A stretch of DNA of 64,000 nucleotides, from the NCBI GenBank assembly GCA_013138965.1, contig WTBT01000057.1, positions 1 through 64,000 of the forward strand, in the 5' to 3' direction. The notes beneath the pieces were generated by a model. The model was not told the DNA's origin. It saw nothing but the letters and a program-made list of their open reading frames with translations, and did not search any database. This stretch comes from Candidatus Aegiribacteria sp. (GTDB lineage Bacteria > Fermentibacterota > Fermentibacteria > Fermentibacterales > JCC-6). Position numbers and translations under genes: made by a program. This document shows positions 51,225 to 60,086 of the stretch, piece by piece (the stretch's first letter is position 1; every line of letters starts with the position of its first letter).

Positions 51225-52409
51225 CTACCAGTTCAGAAGATCTTCAGGACTGGTGCGGACTAACCACGCTGCGAAAAGTCCGCTTTCTGGAAGTTCTGTT
51301 CTCCCCGCGAAGAACAGGTTTCCCTCTGAGTTCATGGAAAGGCCGCTGCTTGTGTTCCAGAGGCTGTCACCTGCGTGTATCTCCCAGATGACATTTGCCC
51401 ATGGATCTATTCTGTATAGTACAGTATCGTATTTGCCGCTGCCTGAAGACATGGTGTTCCCGAGTATGATGTATCCCCCGGTTTCCGGTTCAACAACGTC
51501 CCACGCGGAGTCGTTGCCTTCTCCCCCGATTTCAGAAGACCAGATCTCATCCCATGAGCAATCCGTTCTCACGATCCAGATGTCCGCCTGGTAGCTGCCG
51601 CTCTCCATTGTTGATCCGGCAAGAAATAATCCGCCTTCGTTTGATTCAATAAGAACTCTTACGGTCTCATGGCCTCCGTGGTCGTAGGTTCTCGCGTCTC
51701 TTCCAATACCTTCATCATCGGTAATAACGATATAAAAATTGCCCTCACTTCCTCCAGCAAGAGCAAAACCTCCATCCCTCAGAGTGGTTACGGAATAAGC
51801 TATTTCCGACTCTGATGTTCCGAATGCCCTTGACCACTGCAGATTACCGTTGAAATCAACATAGACAATCCATGCATCCTTTCTCCCTGCTCCTGTGGAT
51901 TCGGTATATCCCGCCGCGACATAACAGCTGTCTCCCGCCAGGGCCACATCGTAAAGAACGTCATTGCCGGGATTCTCAAGGCGGTTGCACCAGACGATAT
52001 TGCCGGAATAATCGAACTTCGCCAGAAATCCATCATAGTCGGTTCCCGAGAAGATACTTCCGCAGACTATGTATCCATCCTGCACGCTAAGAACATCCTG
52101 GCCTGTTGTGGCAAGCCCCCAGCCGGTAATGATTTCCCACTGGGTAAGTCCATGCGGAGTGTATTTTGTCAGTATAAGGGAGGTTATTTCCGCGTCTTCG
52201 GATGCGGTTTCTCCTACACAAACAGCTCCATCGTCATCCGTGCAGTCAACTCCCCAGAAGCGGCAGTCGAATCCTGTTGTCAGATTTCTCTCCCAGATGA
52301 TCTCCGGAGGATCCGAATTGATTATTGATGATATTGAGAGAAGGATAGTCAGAGTAAGTATAAGGAGAGGGGTATCATGTTCCGGGTGAGTATGATCTGA
52401 CAGGAACAC
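51225..52409 (-). CDS. Secreted propeller/SBBP-like repeat protein
   Basis: 394 residues. GTG 52409 has AGGAGG nine bases upstream and gives a hydrophobic signal ('TPLLILTLTILLSISSI'). The rest repeats a 50-60-residue unit with 'DGYIVCGSIFSGTDYDGFLAKFDYSGNIVW', 'GDSCYVAAGYTESTGAGRKDAWIVYVDFNGNLQWSR', 'GGYIILGNTMSSGSGKYDTVLYRID' (each in part), i.e. 'G....G.T.S.G....D..L...D..G...W', a known beta-propeller-like repeat of secreted proteins. Six repeats or so. Role unknown. Likely co-transcribed with the SagB-like gene. Confidence 0.8.
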   Translation of the reverse strand: MFLSDHTHPEHDTPLLILTLTILLSISSIINSDPPEIIWERNLTTGFDCRFWGVDCTDDDGAVCVGETASEDAEITSLILTKYTPHGLTQWEIITGWGLATTGQDVLSVQDGYIVCGSIFSGTDYDGFLAKFDYSGNIVWCNRLENPGNDVLYDVALAGDSCYVAAGYTESTGAGRKDAWIVYVDFNGNLQWSRAFGTSESEIAYSVTTLRDGGFALAGGSEGNFYIVITDDEGIGRDARTYDHGGHETVRVLIESNEGGLFLAGSTMESGSYQADIWIVRTDCSWDEIWSSEIGGEGNDSAWDVVEPETGGYIILGNTMSSGSGKYDTVLYRIDPWANVIWEIHAGDSLWNTSSGLSMNSEGNLFFAGRTELPESGLFAAWLVRTSPEDLLNW

Positions 52410-52563
52410 TCGTTTCAACCTCCTCATCGGCCCGTTTACCAATAGGCAACCAAACTCTACTTGAATTGAGTATACATGCGATGATCCAACCCGGTCAATG
52501 TTATGAAAGGCTTACGGCTGTGCCCTGAACTGCGCGGCAGGACACACAAGCCCGGTGATCCTA

Positions 52564-52794
52564 TCACACCGGAACACCGGAAAGAAGAACGCTGCAGACA
52601 ACCGGAATAAAGGGAAGAGAATCAGAAAACTGAAAAATCGAAATTGACCGGAAATCCGATCCTTTCTGAATCGCATTCACAACAGGCATGAGAAATTCAA
52701 CTAATTCACCAAGAGTGGCATCAAGGTTGCCGGGAATTACTATCGGCTCTGATTTCCTGAGGAAAGCACTCCATTGAGTCTGTTTTCTGTTCAT
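52564..52794 (-). CDS. Small hypothetical protein
   Basis: 76 residues, not recognised. AGGAGG stands seven bases before the ATG, which supports translation. The first 43 residues are ordinary helical protein ('LDATLGELVEFLMPVVNAI'); the last 25 are hydrophobic ('FIPVVCSVLLSGVPV') and could be a membrane segment. A large dyad lies right upstream (52805-52852), suggesting tight control. It stands alone. Confidence 0.55.
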   Translation of the reverse strand: MNRKQTQWSAFLRKSEPIVIPGNLDATLGELVEFLMPVVNAIQKGSDFRSISIFQFSDSLPFIPVVCSVLLSGVPV

Positions 52795-52804
52795 GTTTGC
52801 CTCC

Positions 52805-52852
52805 TGTTACGTTTCCTCGGTAAATGTATACAATTACCGAGGTATTGTAACA
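52805..52852. promoter_or_regulatory. 48-bp nested dyad, likely operator
   Basis: Outer arms TGTTAC / GTAACA (52805-52810, 52847-52852) and inner perfect arms CCTCGGTAA / TTACCGAGG (52815-52823, 52834-52842), symmetric around TGTATACA. It is 11 bp from the ATG of the small gene on the minus strand, so it overlaps its promoter or leader. No terminator role is likely, as no gene ends here. Confidence 0.55.
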
Positions 52853-52962
52853 GCATGTTTTTACTTATAGCGGTCGTTAGCTCAGGAATTCTGCATATTA
52901 CATAGAAGTGGTTGAACATGCAGGTTCAGGTTCGAAATCGTATAGGTTGGAGGTTAAGCCGT

Positions 52963-53088
52963 ATGAGCAAGAGCAGGGATATGAAGAAAGAAAGCAAGAC
53001 GAAGCCCAAGAAGAGCCTCAAAGAGAAACGAGCTGAAAAGAAAAAGGGCACCCCGCATGATAAAGCGCCCTTTTCAGAAAGGTTTTAA
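52963..53088 (+). CDS. Tiny lysine-rich protein
   Basis: 41 residues. GGAGG lies nine bases before ATG 52963. Composition is extremely basic ('KKESKTKPKKSLKEKRAEKK'), like the short Lys-rich proteins found singly in many bacteria and thought to bind nucleic acid. The 3' part of the gene (53044-53078) can form AAGGGC/GCCCTT pairing that might act as terminator. No known function. Confidence 0.6.
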   Translation: MSKSRDMKKESKTKPKKSLKEKRAEKKKGTPHDKAPFSERF

Positions 53089-53160
53089 AACATTTAGGAT
53101 TCATCACAGGCGCTCGTTGCGAAGCGCTGTAGATGGCTGTGAGTACGAGGCGTACGATAA

Positions 53161-53235
53161 TGGCGCTCCCACGGGGAATCGAACCCCGGTTTCCGGCGTG
53201 AGAGGCCAGCGTCCTAACCGCTAGACGATGGGAGC
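53161..53235 (-). tRNA. tRNA-Glu (CTC anticodon)
   Basis: 75-nt tRNA on the minus strand with encoded CCA. Acceptor GCTCCCA / TGGGAGC, discriminator G, anticodon loop GCCTCTCAC region with CUC anticodon, T loop GGTTCGATTCC. It lies about 60 bp downstream of gltX on the same strand, so tRNA and its synthetase may be co-transcribed. Confidence 0.95.
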
Positions 53236-53298
53236 GCATTGATTTCAGGGCGCAAATATCGGGTATGCGGGCTGTTCGGTCAAGCCCGATGTTTGATA

Positions 53299-54798
53299 TC
53301 AGCTGCCTCCGAACAGCGAACTGTACTTCTTTTCCAGGAGTTTCAACCTTTTTTTGGATAAATCCCCCAGCTCTTCCATGGCGCGTCTGATTCTCGTGCG
53401 GCTGATGTCACTTCCCAGTATCTCCATCGTGTCGAAAAGAGGGGTTGATACCGCTTTGCCGCTGATGGCGATATACAGGGGCTGAGTAAGGTATTTGAGT
53501 TTGATGTCCAGCGTTCCTGAAAGTCCCTTGAAGAGTGAGTAGATGTTCTCCTTGCTGAAACTGTCCAGTTTTCCCAGCTCCCAGAGTATTATCTGAAGAA
53601 TTTCGCTTGTTTCAAACTCATCCATATCCTTCAGAAGCAGTTCGTCCTTTGTAACAGAAATTCTACCGCTGAAGAAATGACCGGTCAGTTCCCCCCAGTC
53701 CGAAAGGCAGCTCATTCTGCCCTTGCAGATTTCAAGGATCTTTTTGAAGCGCTCTCTGTTCAGACCCCACTCCACAAGCCTGTCCAGAAGTTCATCGGTT
53801 GAGAGATCCTCTCTTATATACCTGCCGTTGAGCCAGAGAAGCTTGTCAAGATCGAAAACCGGTCCGCCAAGACTGATGTCCTCAAGCCTGAAATTATCTA
53901 TCATCTCCTGCAGGGAGAACTTCTCCCTCTCATCCGAAAGGTGCCACCCCATCATCCCCGTAAAATTGAGAAGGGCTTCGGGAAGGATTCCCGCTTTTCT
54001 GTACCAGTTTATGGATACGGGATTCTTTCTTTTGGAAAGCTTGCTTTTGTCCTTGTTGCGGAGAAGGGGAAGATGACAGAATACAGGCGGTTCCCATCCG
54101 AAAAATTCGTAAAGAAGGACATGTTTGGGCACCGAGTTGATCCACTCCTCCCCCCTTATGATGTGGGATATTTTCATAAGGTGATCATCAACAACCACCG
54201 CCAGATGGTATGTTGGAAATCCGTCAGCCTTCATTATCACCTGGTCATCAATGGACGCCCAGTCTTTCTCTATTCTTCCCCTCAGCAGATCCTCAAAGAC
54301 ACATTTGCCCTCAAGGGGAATTTTCATTCTAACGGTGAATTCCTCGCCCGCCTCAACTCTTTTTGCGGCGTCCTCCGGCGGAATGTCTCTGCACTTTCTG
54401 TCGTAACCGCTTCCGGAACCTGCTTTCTGTTTTTCCTTCCGGACTTCGGCAAGATGTTCCCTGCTGCAGAAACAGGGGTACGCATGACCCTCGGCAACCA
54501 GCCTGTTTATGTATTCGTGGTAGATTTCAAGCCTTTCACTCTGTCTGTATGGCCCGTAGGGTCCGCCTATATCAGGGCCTTCGTCCCATTCCAGGCCGAG
54601 CCACTTCAGGGAATCAATAATAGCTTTTTCCGATTCCTGCGTTGATCGCTCCCTGTCGGTATCCTCGATTCGCAGAATAAAGCTTCCGCTGTTCTTCTTT
54701 GCCCAGACGTATCCGAAAAGGGCCTGATATGCGGTCCCTACATGAGGGTCCCCGGTCGGCGACGGGGCAAGTCTTGTTCTGATTTCATAGTCTGTCAT
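53299..54798 (-). CDS. gltX: Glutamyl-tRNA synthetase
   Basis: 499 residues, class I. HIGH-type motif 'SPTGDPHVGTA' near residue 12, 'RIEDTDRERS' and KMSKS-type motif 'KSKLSKRK' near residue 250. The C-terminal anticodon-binding helical domain follows (about 320-490). The enzyme charges tRNA-Glu, and perhaps tRNA-Gln if the organism uses the transamidation route; gatCAB is not in the window. AAAGG precedes ATG. A 12-bp palindrome GTATCATGATAC lies upstream at 54814-54825. Confidence 0.96.
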   Translation of the reverse strand: MTDYEIRTRLAPSPTGDPHVGTAYQALFGYVWAKKNSGSFILRIEDTDRERSTQESEKAIIDSLKWLGLEWDEGPDIGGPYGPYRQSERLEIYHEYINRLVAEGHAYPCFCSREHLAEVRKEKQKAGSGSGYDRKCRDIPPEDAAKRVEAGEEFTVRMKIPLEGKCVFEDLLRGRIEKDWASIDDQVIMKADGFPTYHLAVVVDDHLMKISHIIRGEEWINSVPKHVLLYEFFGWEPPVFCHLPLLRNKDKSKLSKRKNPVSINWYRKAGILPEALLNFTGMMGWHLSDEREKFSLQEMIDNFRLEDISLGGPVFDLDKLLWLNGRYIREDLSTDELLDRLVEWGLNRERFKKILEICKGRMSCLSDWGELTGHFFSGRISVTKDELLLKDMDEFETSEILQIILWELGKLDSFSKENIYSLFKGLSGTLDIKLKYLTQPLYIAISGKAVSTPLFDTMEILGSDISRTRIRRAMEELGDLSKKRLKLLEKKYSSLFGGS

Positions 54799-54922
54799 AC
54801 GAACCTTTCCTGTGTATCATGATACTTTTTCAATACTGAATATAACCATCGGGCTGAGCTTTGCAGTAACGGCCGCAGTTTCTATTTGGAAAAGTGGCTT
54901 CACTCGGCTTAAATAGTATCAC

Positions 54923-54951
54923 TTGTACTACAATTGTGTATGTGATATTGT
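54923..54951 (+). promoter_or_regulatory. Putative promoter of the sucCD operon
   Basis: TTGTAC at 54923-54928, 17-bp spacer, TATTGT at 54946-54951, followed by a leader of about 65 nt to ATG 55021. The only good match in the 200-bp gap. Confidence 0.4.
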
Positions 54952-55020
54952 TACGGTTGCTTACTTGATTGCTGGGTCTCTTCCTTTGGTTTTCGTCTTA
55001 CTGAAATGTTATGGAGGGCA

Positions 55021-56166
55021 ATGAAACTCGAAGAATTTCAGGCAAAGAAGCTGTTCAGGGAATATGGTATCCCTGTACCTGACGGGCTAATGGCAACTAC
55101 GGCAGAGGAGGCCAGGAGCGCTGCCGAACAGATTGAATGTCCGGTGGTTGTAAAAGCACAGGTTCAGGCCGGGGGCCGGGGCAAGGCAGGGGGAGTGAAG
55201 CTTGCCCGGACACCGGCTGAAACCTACAAGGCAGCCGAGTCGATACTCGGCATGGATATAAAGGGTTTCAGGGTTGAACGGCTGCTTGTTGATCCGGCTG
55301 TCTCAATAGCCGGGGAGTACTATGTCGGCATTACAATTGACAGAAGGAAAAAACTGCCGGTTATGATGGCCTCGGCGTCGGGTGGCGTGGATATTGAGAA
55401 GGTGGCGGCGGAAACCCCGGAGAAGATATTCTTCCAGGAGATCAACCCGGAGAGAGGGCTCCGTTCCTTCGAAGCAAAGCAGCTTGCATTCCAGTTGTTT
55501 GCGGATAAGAAAAAGGCTCTGGCTGCCGTTTCGATAATGATGCGGCTGTGGGATTGTTTTCATGGCGTTGACGCTTCTCTGGTTGAGATAAACCCTCTTG
55601 CTGAACTGGAGGACGGTTCAATTATCGCCCTTGATGCCAAGATAGTACTGGATGAAAATGCTATGTTCAGGCACCCCGTAATGGAAGAAATGCGGCTCCC
55701 GACCCGAGCTGAGAAAAAGGAACTCGACGCGAAAAGCCACGGTCTGAGCTATGTACAACTTGAGGGTGATATAGGCTGCATGGTCAACGGAGCGGGCCTT
55801 GCGCTGGCAACAATGGATTTGATCAAGCATCTCGGAGGCGCTCCGGCTAATTTCCTCGATATAGGGGGTAGCTCAAGCCCCGGGAAGGTTATTCATGCCA
55901 TGGAGCTTCTTGTCTCGGACAGTAAGGTAAAGGCCGTATTTATAAACGTCTTCGGCGGTATCACCCGATGTGATGATGTGGCCAGCGGCCTGGTTGCGGC
56001 GCTGCAGGAAATAAGAACAGACATCCCCCTTGTTATCCGTCTGGCGGGAACCAACGAGGAGGAGGGTATCAGGATACTCTCCGATTTCGGGATTACAGCT
56101 TTGAAAGATATGACAGAGGGAGCCAGAGAAGCGATCCGCCTTGCAGAAGAGGGAGGCCGCGGCTGA
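55021..56166 (+). CDS. sucC: Succinyl-CoA synthetase beta subunit
   Basis: 381 residues from ATG 55021; GGAGGG lies just before it. ATP-grasp domain ('EFQAKKLFREYGIPVP', 'VVKAQVQAGGRGKAGG', 'LVEINPLAEL') and CoA-ligase domain ('NFLDIGGSSSPGKV', 'NVFGGITRCD'). With SucD it couples succinyl-CoA cleavage to ATP or GTP formation. First gene of the sucC-sucD-fumarase-malic enzyme operon; overlaps sucD by one base. Confidence 0.96.
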   Translation: MKLEEFQAKKLFREYGIPVPDGLMATTAEEARSAAEQIECPVVVKAQVQAGGRGKAGGVKLARTPAETYKAAESILGMDIKGFRVERLLVDPAVSIAGEYYVGITIDRRKKLPVMMASASGGVDIEKVAAETPEKIFFQEINPERGLRSFEAKQLAFQLFADKKKALAAVSIMMRLWDCFHGVDASLVEINPLAELEDGSIIALDAKIVLDENAMFRHPVMEEMRLPTRAEKKELDAKSHGLSYVQLEGDIGCMVNGAGLALATMDLIKHLGGAPANFLDIGGSSSPGKVIHAMELLVSDSKVKAVFINVFGGITRCDDVASGLVAALQEIRTDIPLVIRLAGTNEEEGIRILSDFGITALKDMTEGAREAIRLAEEGGRG

Positions 56167-57041
56167 TGAGTATACTGATAGATGAGAGTACCAGGGTAAT
56201 GGTTCAGGGGCTTGGCCGCGACGGATCCTTCCACGCGGAACAGATGAAGGAGTACGGAACGAATATCGTCGCGGGCGTTCATCCCGGAAAAGGCGGAAGC
56301 AGTATTCATGGATTCCCGGTGTTCAATACTGCGGAAGAAGCCGCACGTGAAACCGGCGCCGAATGCACCGTAATTTTCGTCCCCGCCCCCTTTGCGGCAG
56401 ATGCCATTCTCGCCGGGGCTAACGCCGGCGCAGGACTGGTTGTGGCTGTTACCGAGGGTATTCCTGTCCTGGACATGGCAAAAATCGTGATCGAGCTGAA
56501 AGAACTGGGCACCTGCCTTGCAGGTCCAAACTGCCCCGGTCTGATCTCTCCTGAAAAATCAAAGGTTGGGATCATGCCGGGAGGAATATTCAGAAGAGGT
56601 CCGGTTGGGGTCATTTCCAGAAGCGGAACCCTGACATACGAAGTTGTGAACCAGCTTTCCCTTGCCGGATACGGGCAGTCAACCGCGATAGGAATGGGAG
56701 GAGACCCTGTTGTTGGAATGAAGTACAACGATTACCTTGAACTTTTCGAGGAAGACAGGGAAACCGAGCTGGTGGTTATCGTCGGAGAGATAGGAGGAAC
56801 AGACGAACAGGATGCCGCGACGTTTGTGAAGGACAGAATCAGCAAACCGGTGGTGGGCTATGTTGTCGGTCGCAGCGCCCCTCCGGGAAAGAGGATGGGG
56901 CACGCAGGTGCCATTATTTCAGGCGCTGACAGTACTGTGGAGGCCAAAGTTGCGTTTCTGAGAGAGAAGGGCATACCGGTCGCGGATACTGTGGAGCAGA
57001 TCGTTAATCTTGTTGGCGATGGACTGGGAGGACGAAATTGA
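56166..57041 (+). CDS. sucD: Succinyl-CoA synthetase alpha subunit
   Basis: 291 residues. CoA-binding Rossmann domain at the N-terminus ('VMVQGLGRDGSFHAEQM', 'AGVHPGKGG'), then the ligase domain with 'GPNCPGLISPEKSKVGIMPG', 'SRSGTLTYE' and the active-site phosphohistidine in 'KRMGHAGAIISG'. Partner of SucC. Overlaps the next gene by 4 bp. Confidence 0.96.
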   Translation: MSILIDESTRVMVQGLGRDGSFHAEQMKEYGTNIVAGVHPGKGGSSIHGFPVFNTAEEAARETGAECTVIFVPAPFAADAILAGANAGAGLVVAVTEGIPVLDMAKIVIELKELGTCLAGPNCPGLISPEKSKVGIMPGGIFRRGPVGVISRSGTLTYEVVNQLSLAGYGQSTAIGMGGDPVVGMKYNDYLELFEEDRETELVVIVGEIGGTDEQDAATFVKDRISKPVVGYVVGRSAPPGKRMGHAGAIISGADSTVEAKVAFLREKGIPVADTVEQIVNLVGDGLGGRN

Positions 57042-57883
57042 GAGAGCTTGATGTTGCCAGGATAACGGAGGCGGTAAAGGATCTGAGCATCAGAACGAAT
57101 ATCTATCTTCCGGATGATGTGAAGAAGGCTCTGCGTTCATCACTTGAGAGGGAAGAATCACCTCTGGGAAGGGAGATTCTTCAGGTTATTCTTGAAAACC
57201 ATGATATTGCTGAAAAAGAAAAAATGCCTATATGCCAGGACACAGGAGCGGCCATATTGTTCATTGAGGTGGGGCAGGAGGTACATCTCATCGGGGGCGC
57301 TCTGGAAGATGCCGTGAACGAAGGTGTAAGACAGGGATACAGGGAAGCCTATCTCCGCAAATCGATGGTTGCCGACCCCGTTCTGAAAAGGAAGAACACC
57401 ACCGATAATACGCCTGCCATCATCTACACCAGAATTGTTCCCGGGAACAAAGTGCAGATCGTCTTCGCCCCCAAGGGTGGTGGAGCTGAGAATATGAGCG
57501 AAGTACGTATGATGACTGCAGCCGACGGAATAGAAGGAGTAAAGGATTTTGTGGTGGACAGGGTTTCCAGATCAGGAGGGAATCCATGCCCTCCGATCGT
57601 TGTGGGAGTGGGTATAGGCGGCTGCTTCGAGAGAAGCGCCCTGCTCGCGAAAGAGGCTCTCATGAGGCCGATCGGTGAACCCAATCCCGATTCTGATTTC
57701 GATGAGGTAGAGAAGGAACTTCTAAGGAGAATAAACAACCTGGGAATCGGACCGCAGGGGCTTGGAGGCAGAACTACCGCGCTCGCGGTTCATATAAAGA
57801 CGCTTCCATGCCATATCGCTTCGATGCCGGTTGCCGTAAATATCCAGTGCCATGCCAGCAGGCATAGTGAAATGATTATTTAG
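57038..57883 (+). CDS. Class I fumarate hydratase (or tartrate dehydratase), alpha subunit
   Basis: 281 residues, TTG start overlapping the sucD stop (TTGA). Iron-sulfur Cys in 'MPICQDTGAAILF', and later in 'GGNPCPPIVVGVGIGGCFE' and 'TLPCHIASMPVAVNIQCHASRH' (in part). These belong to the oxygen-sensitive [4Fe-4S] fumarase family in its two-subunit form. Fumarate is preferred as substrate because sucCD and malic enzyme are in the same operon. Confidence 0.93.
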   Translation: MRELDVARITEAVKDLSIRTNIYLPDDVKKALRSSLEREESPLGREILQVILENHDIAEKEKMPICQDTGAAILFIEVGQEVHLIGGALEDAVNEGVRQGYREAYLRKSMVADPVLKRKNTTDNTPAIIYTRIVPGNKVQIVFAPKGGGAENMSEVRMMTAADGIEGVKDFVVDRVSRSGGNPCPPIVVGVGIGGCFERSALLAKEALMRPIGEPNPDSDFDEVEKELLRRINNLGIGPQGLGGRTTALAVHIKTLPCHIASMPVAVNIQCHASRHSEMII

Positions 57884-57904
57884 TTAAAACAGGAGGAGAT
57901 CCAA

Positions 57905-58462
57905 TTGAAAACTGTTGAACTGAGGACTCCCCTGGATGAAAAGCAGATTTCCAATCTTGAATCCGGGGACAAGGTATTCCTTTCCGGTGAGATATACACA
58001 GCACGGGACGCTGCGCACAAAAGATTAGCAGCCCTGATCGAGGAGGGGAAGGATCTCCCTTTCGACCTTCATGGAGCAGTTATCTACTACGTTGGCCCGG
58101 CTCCCTCAAAACCGGGACAGGTAATGAATTCCGCCGGCCCCACAACCAGCTACAGAATGGATGTATTCACCCCCCTTCTTCTTGAGCACGGTCTTAAGGG
58201 AACCATAGGGAAGGGGCCAAGATCCATGAAAGTCCGGGATTCAATGGTTAAGAACGGAGGTGTTTACTTCGCCGCTGTGGGAGGAGCCGCTGCTGGAATC
58301 GCTTCTACTGTTAAGGAAGCTGAAGTTATTGCGTACGAAGATCTTGGTCCTGAAGCCATAAGAAGGCTTGTAGTTGAGAGAATGCCTCTGTTCGTGGTTA
58401 ACGATATAAGTGGAAAAGATCTCTTTGAGGCGGGTGTTGCAGAGTACCGGCGTGAGGAATAA
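57905..58462 (+). CDS. Class I fumarate hydratase, beta subunit
   Basis: 185 residues, TTG start behind AGGAGGAG. 'SGEIYTARDAAHKRLA', 'VIYYVGPAPSKPGQVMNSAGPTTSYRMD' (in part), 'GTIGKGPRS' and 'YFAAVGGAAAGIAS' match the C-terminal (beta) half of class I fumarase. It completes the active site of the alpha subunit. Confidence 0.93.
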   Translation: MKTVELRTPLDEKQISNLESGDKVFLSGEIYTARDAAHKRLAALIEEGKDLPFDLHGAVIYYVGPAPSKPGQVMNSAGPTTSYRMDVFTPLLLEHGLKGTIGKGPRSMKVRDSMVKNGGVYFAAVGGAAAGIASTVKEAEVIAYEDLGPEAIRRLVVERMPLFVVNDISGKDLFEAGVAEYRREE

Positions 58463-58502
58463 TTGGACAGACGCAGTTTTTTACTTTTGACGGGATGGTA
58501 AA

Positions 58503-59957
58503 ATGAACAATTTCGACCTGACACTGAATAACCTCGGTGATCTTTTTCCCGATGACTTTTCCGAGGAACAGATAGCCAGAGCAAAAACCATATTTCTGAA
58601 GGAACTGGCGTACAGGATGCACAGGTTTTATAAAGGAAAGATGATGACCGTTCCCAAGGCCGGCCTTTACGGGTTCAACTGGTTCAATGTCTGGTATACT
58701 CCCGGCGTATCAATGGTATCCACTACCATCCGGGAAAACAACGAAGCCGCATACGATCTTTCCAACAAGGGTAATTTCATTGGAGTAGTAAGCGATTCCA
58801 CAAGGGTTCTGGGAGACGGCGACTGCACTCCCCCGGGCGGCCTGGGGGTCATGGAAGGCAAGGCGTTTCTCATGAAATACCTCGGAGGGGTGGATGCCGT
58901 GGCCCTCTGCATTGACAACCGCGATAAGGATGGGAATCCCGACGCTGATAAGATCATCGATTTTGTCAAGATGGTTCAGCCAAGCTTCGGAGGTATTAAC
59001 CTCGAAGATATATCCCAGCCGAACTGCTTCAAGGTTCTGGATACTCTGCGGGAGGAGTGCGACATTCCGGTATGGCATGATGATGCCCAGGGAACCGGGT
59101 GCGTCACGCTTGCGGGGCTGCTCGGTGCGCTTGAAGTGGTCGGAAAGAAGCTGGAGGATGTCCGGATAGTATTCATCGGTGCCGGAGCTTCGAACACAAC
59201 CATTGCCAGGCTGATTGTAACCGCTGGAGGCGATCCTCAAAAGATGGTGATGTTCGATTCAAAAGGCAGCCTTTCAACCGACAGGGAAGACATCAGAGCC
59301 GATAAACGGTTCTACAGAAAATGGGAACTCTGCCAGGCCATGAATCCTGAAAAGTTCCAGACCCACGCGGAGGCCATCAGGGGAGCCGATGTTCTGATAG
59401 CGGTTTCGAGGCCCGGACCGGGACTTATTCCCCCCGAATGGATAAGATCCATGGCAAGGGATGCAATCGTATTCGCATGCGCCAATCCAGTCCCCGAGAT
59501 TTATCCTTACGAAGCCAAAGAGGCCGGTGCTGCTATAGTTGCCACCGGAAGGGGTGATTTCCCCAACCAGGTGAATAACTCACTGGGGTTCCCCGGGATA
59601 TTGAAGGGCTCCCTGCTGGTAAGGGCGAGGAAGATAACGGATAACATGGCCGTTGCCGCGGCGCGTTCACTCGCTGATTTCGCCGGGAAAAAGGGATTAA
59701 GCGCGGATTACATAATCCCTACCATGGAAGATGCGGACGTCTTCCCGGAAGAAGCAGCCGATGTGGCCATGCAGGCTATTAAAGACGGCGTTGCAAGGCT
59801 GGAGAAAACCAGGGAACAGGTTCTGGAGGAAGCAAGAGCGGACATCATGGAATCCAGAAGTCTGGTGAACAAGCTGATGAAGGATGGTTTCATAAAAGAA
59901 CCGCCGCCTGAACTCATGGAGGAAGCTCTCAAACTTGCGGTTGATTCGGTTAAGTAA
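58503..59957 (+). CDS. NAD(P)-dependent malic enzyme
   Basis: 484 residues. Malic N-terminal domain with 'YTPGVSMV' near 62, 'VSDSTRVLGDGDCTPPGGLGVMEGKAFLMKYLGGVDAV' (in part), metal-site 'VWHDDAQGTG', NAD-binding 'VFIGAGASNTTIARL' and 'FACANPVPEI', 'GRGDFPNQVNNSLGFPGILKG' (in part). Oxidative decarboxylation of malate to pyruvate, or the reverse. Last enzyme of the sucCD-fumarase operon; a hairpin follows. Confidence 0.94.
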   Translation: MNNFDLTLNNLGDLFPDDFSEEQIARAKTIFLKELAYRMHRFYKGKMMTVPKAGLYGFNWFNVWYTPGVSMVSTTIRENNEAAYDLSNKGNFIGVVSDSTRVLGDGDCTPPGGLGVMEGKAFLMKYLGGVDAVALCIDNRDKDGNPDADKIIDFVKMVQPSFGGINLEDISQPNCFKVLDTLREECDIPVWHDDAQGTGCVTLAGLLGALEVVGKKLEDVRIVFIGAGASNTTIARLIVTAGGDPQKMVMFDSKGSLSTDREDIRADKRFYRKWELCQAMNPEKFQTHAEAIRGADVLIAVSRPGPGLIPPEWIRSMARDAIVFACANPVPEIYPYEAKEAGAAIVATGRGDFPNQVNNSLGFPGILKGSLLVRARKITDNMAVAAARSLADFAGKKGLSADYIIPTMEDADVFPEEAADVAMQAIKDGVARLEKTREQVLEEARADIMESRSLVNKLMKDGFIKEPPPELMEEALKLAVDSVK

Positions 59958-59976
59958 GATAAGATAAGATATCTAC

Positions 59977-60001
59977 CGGGGGATGGCGTCGCTGTCCCCC
60001 G
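59977..60001 (+). terminator. Hairpin terminator after malic enzyme gene
   Basis: CGGGGGA (59977-59983) pairs with TCCCCCG (59995-60001), with a short inner GGC/GCT stem around loop GTC. No T-run follows; still the strongest hairpin after the operon. Confidence 0.6.
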
Positions 60002-60086
60002 ACCGGAATACTTCCAGGGTCCAAGTGTAGATTCAATGCGAATGGCTGCCTGGTATTGCCGGTGAAGCTGCAGGAAAGGAAGCAAT

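Noticed and set aside
52564-52794. 76-residue gene as a RiPP precursor for the SagB-like enzyme
   Set aside because: No leader/core pattern, 1.4 kb away and separated by another gene, and no other RiPP enzyme is present.
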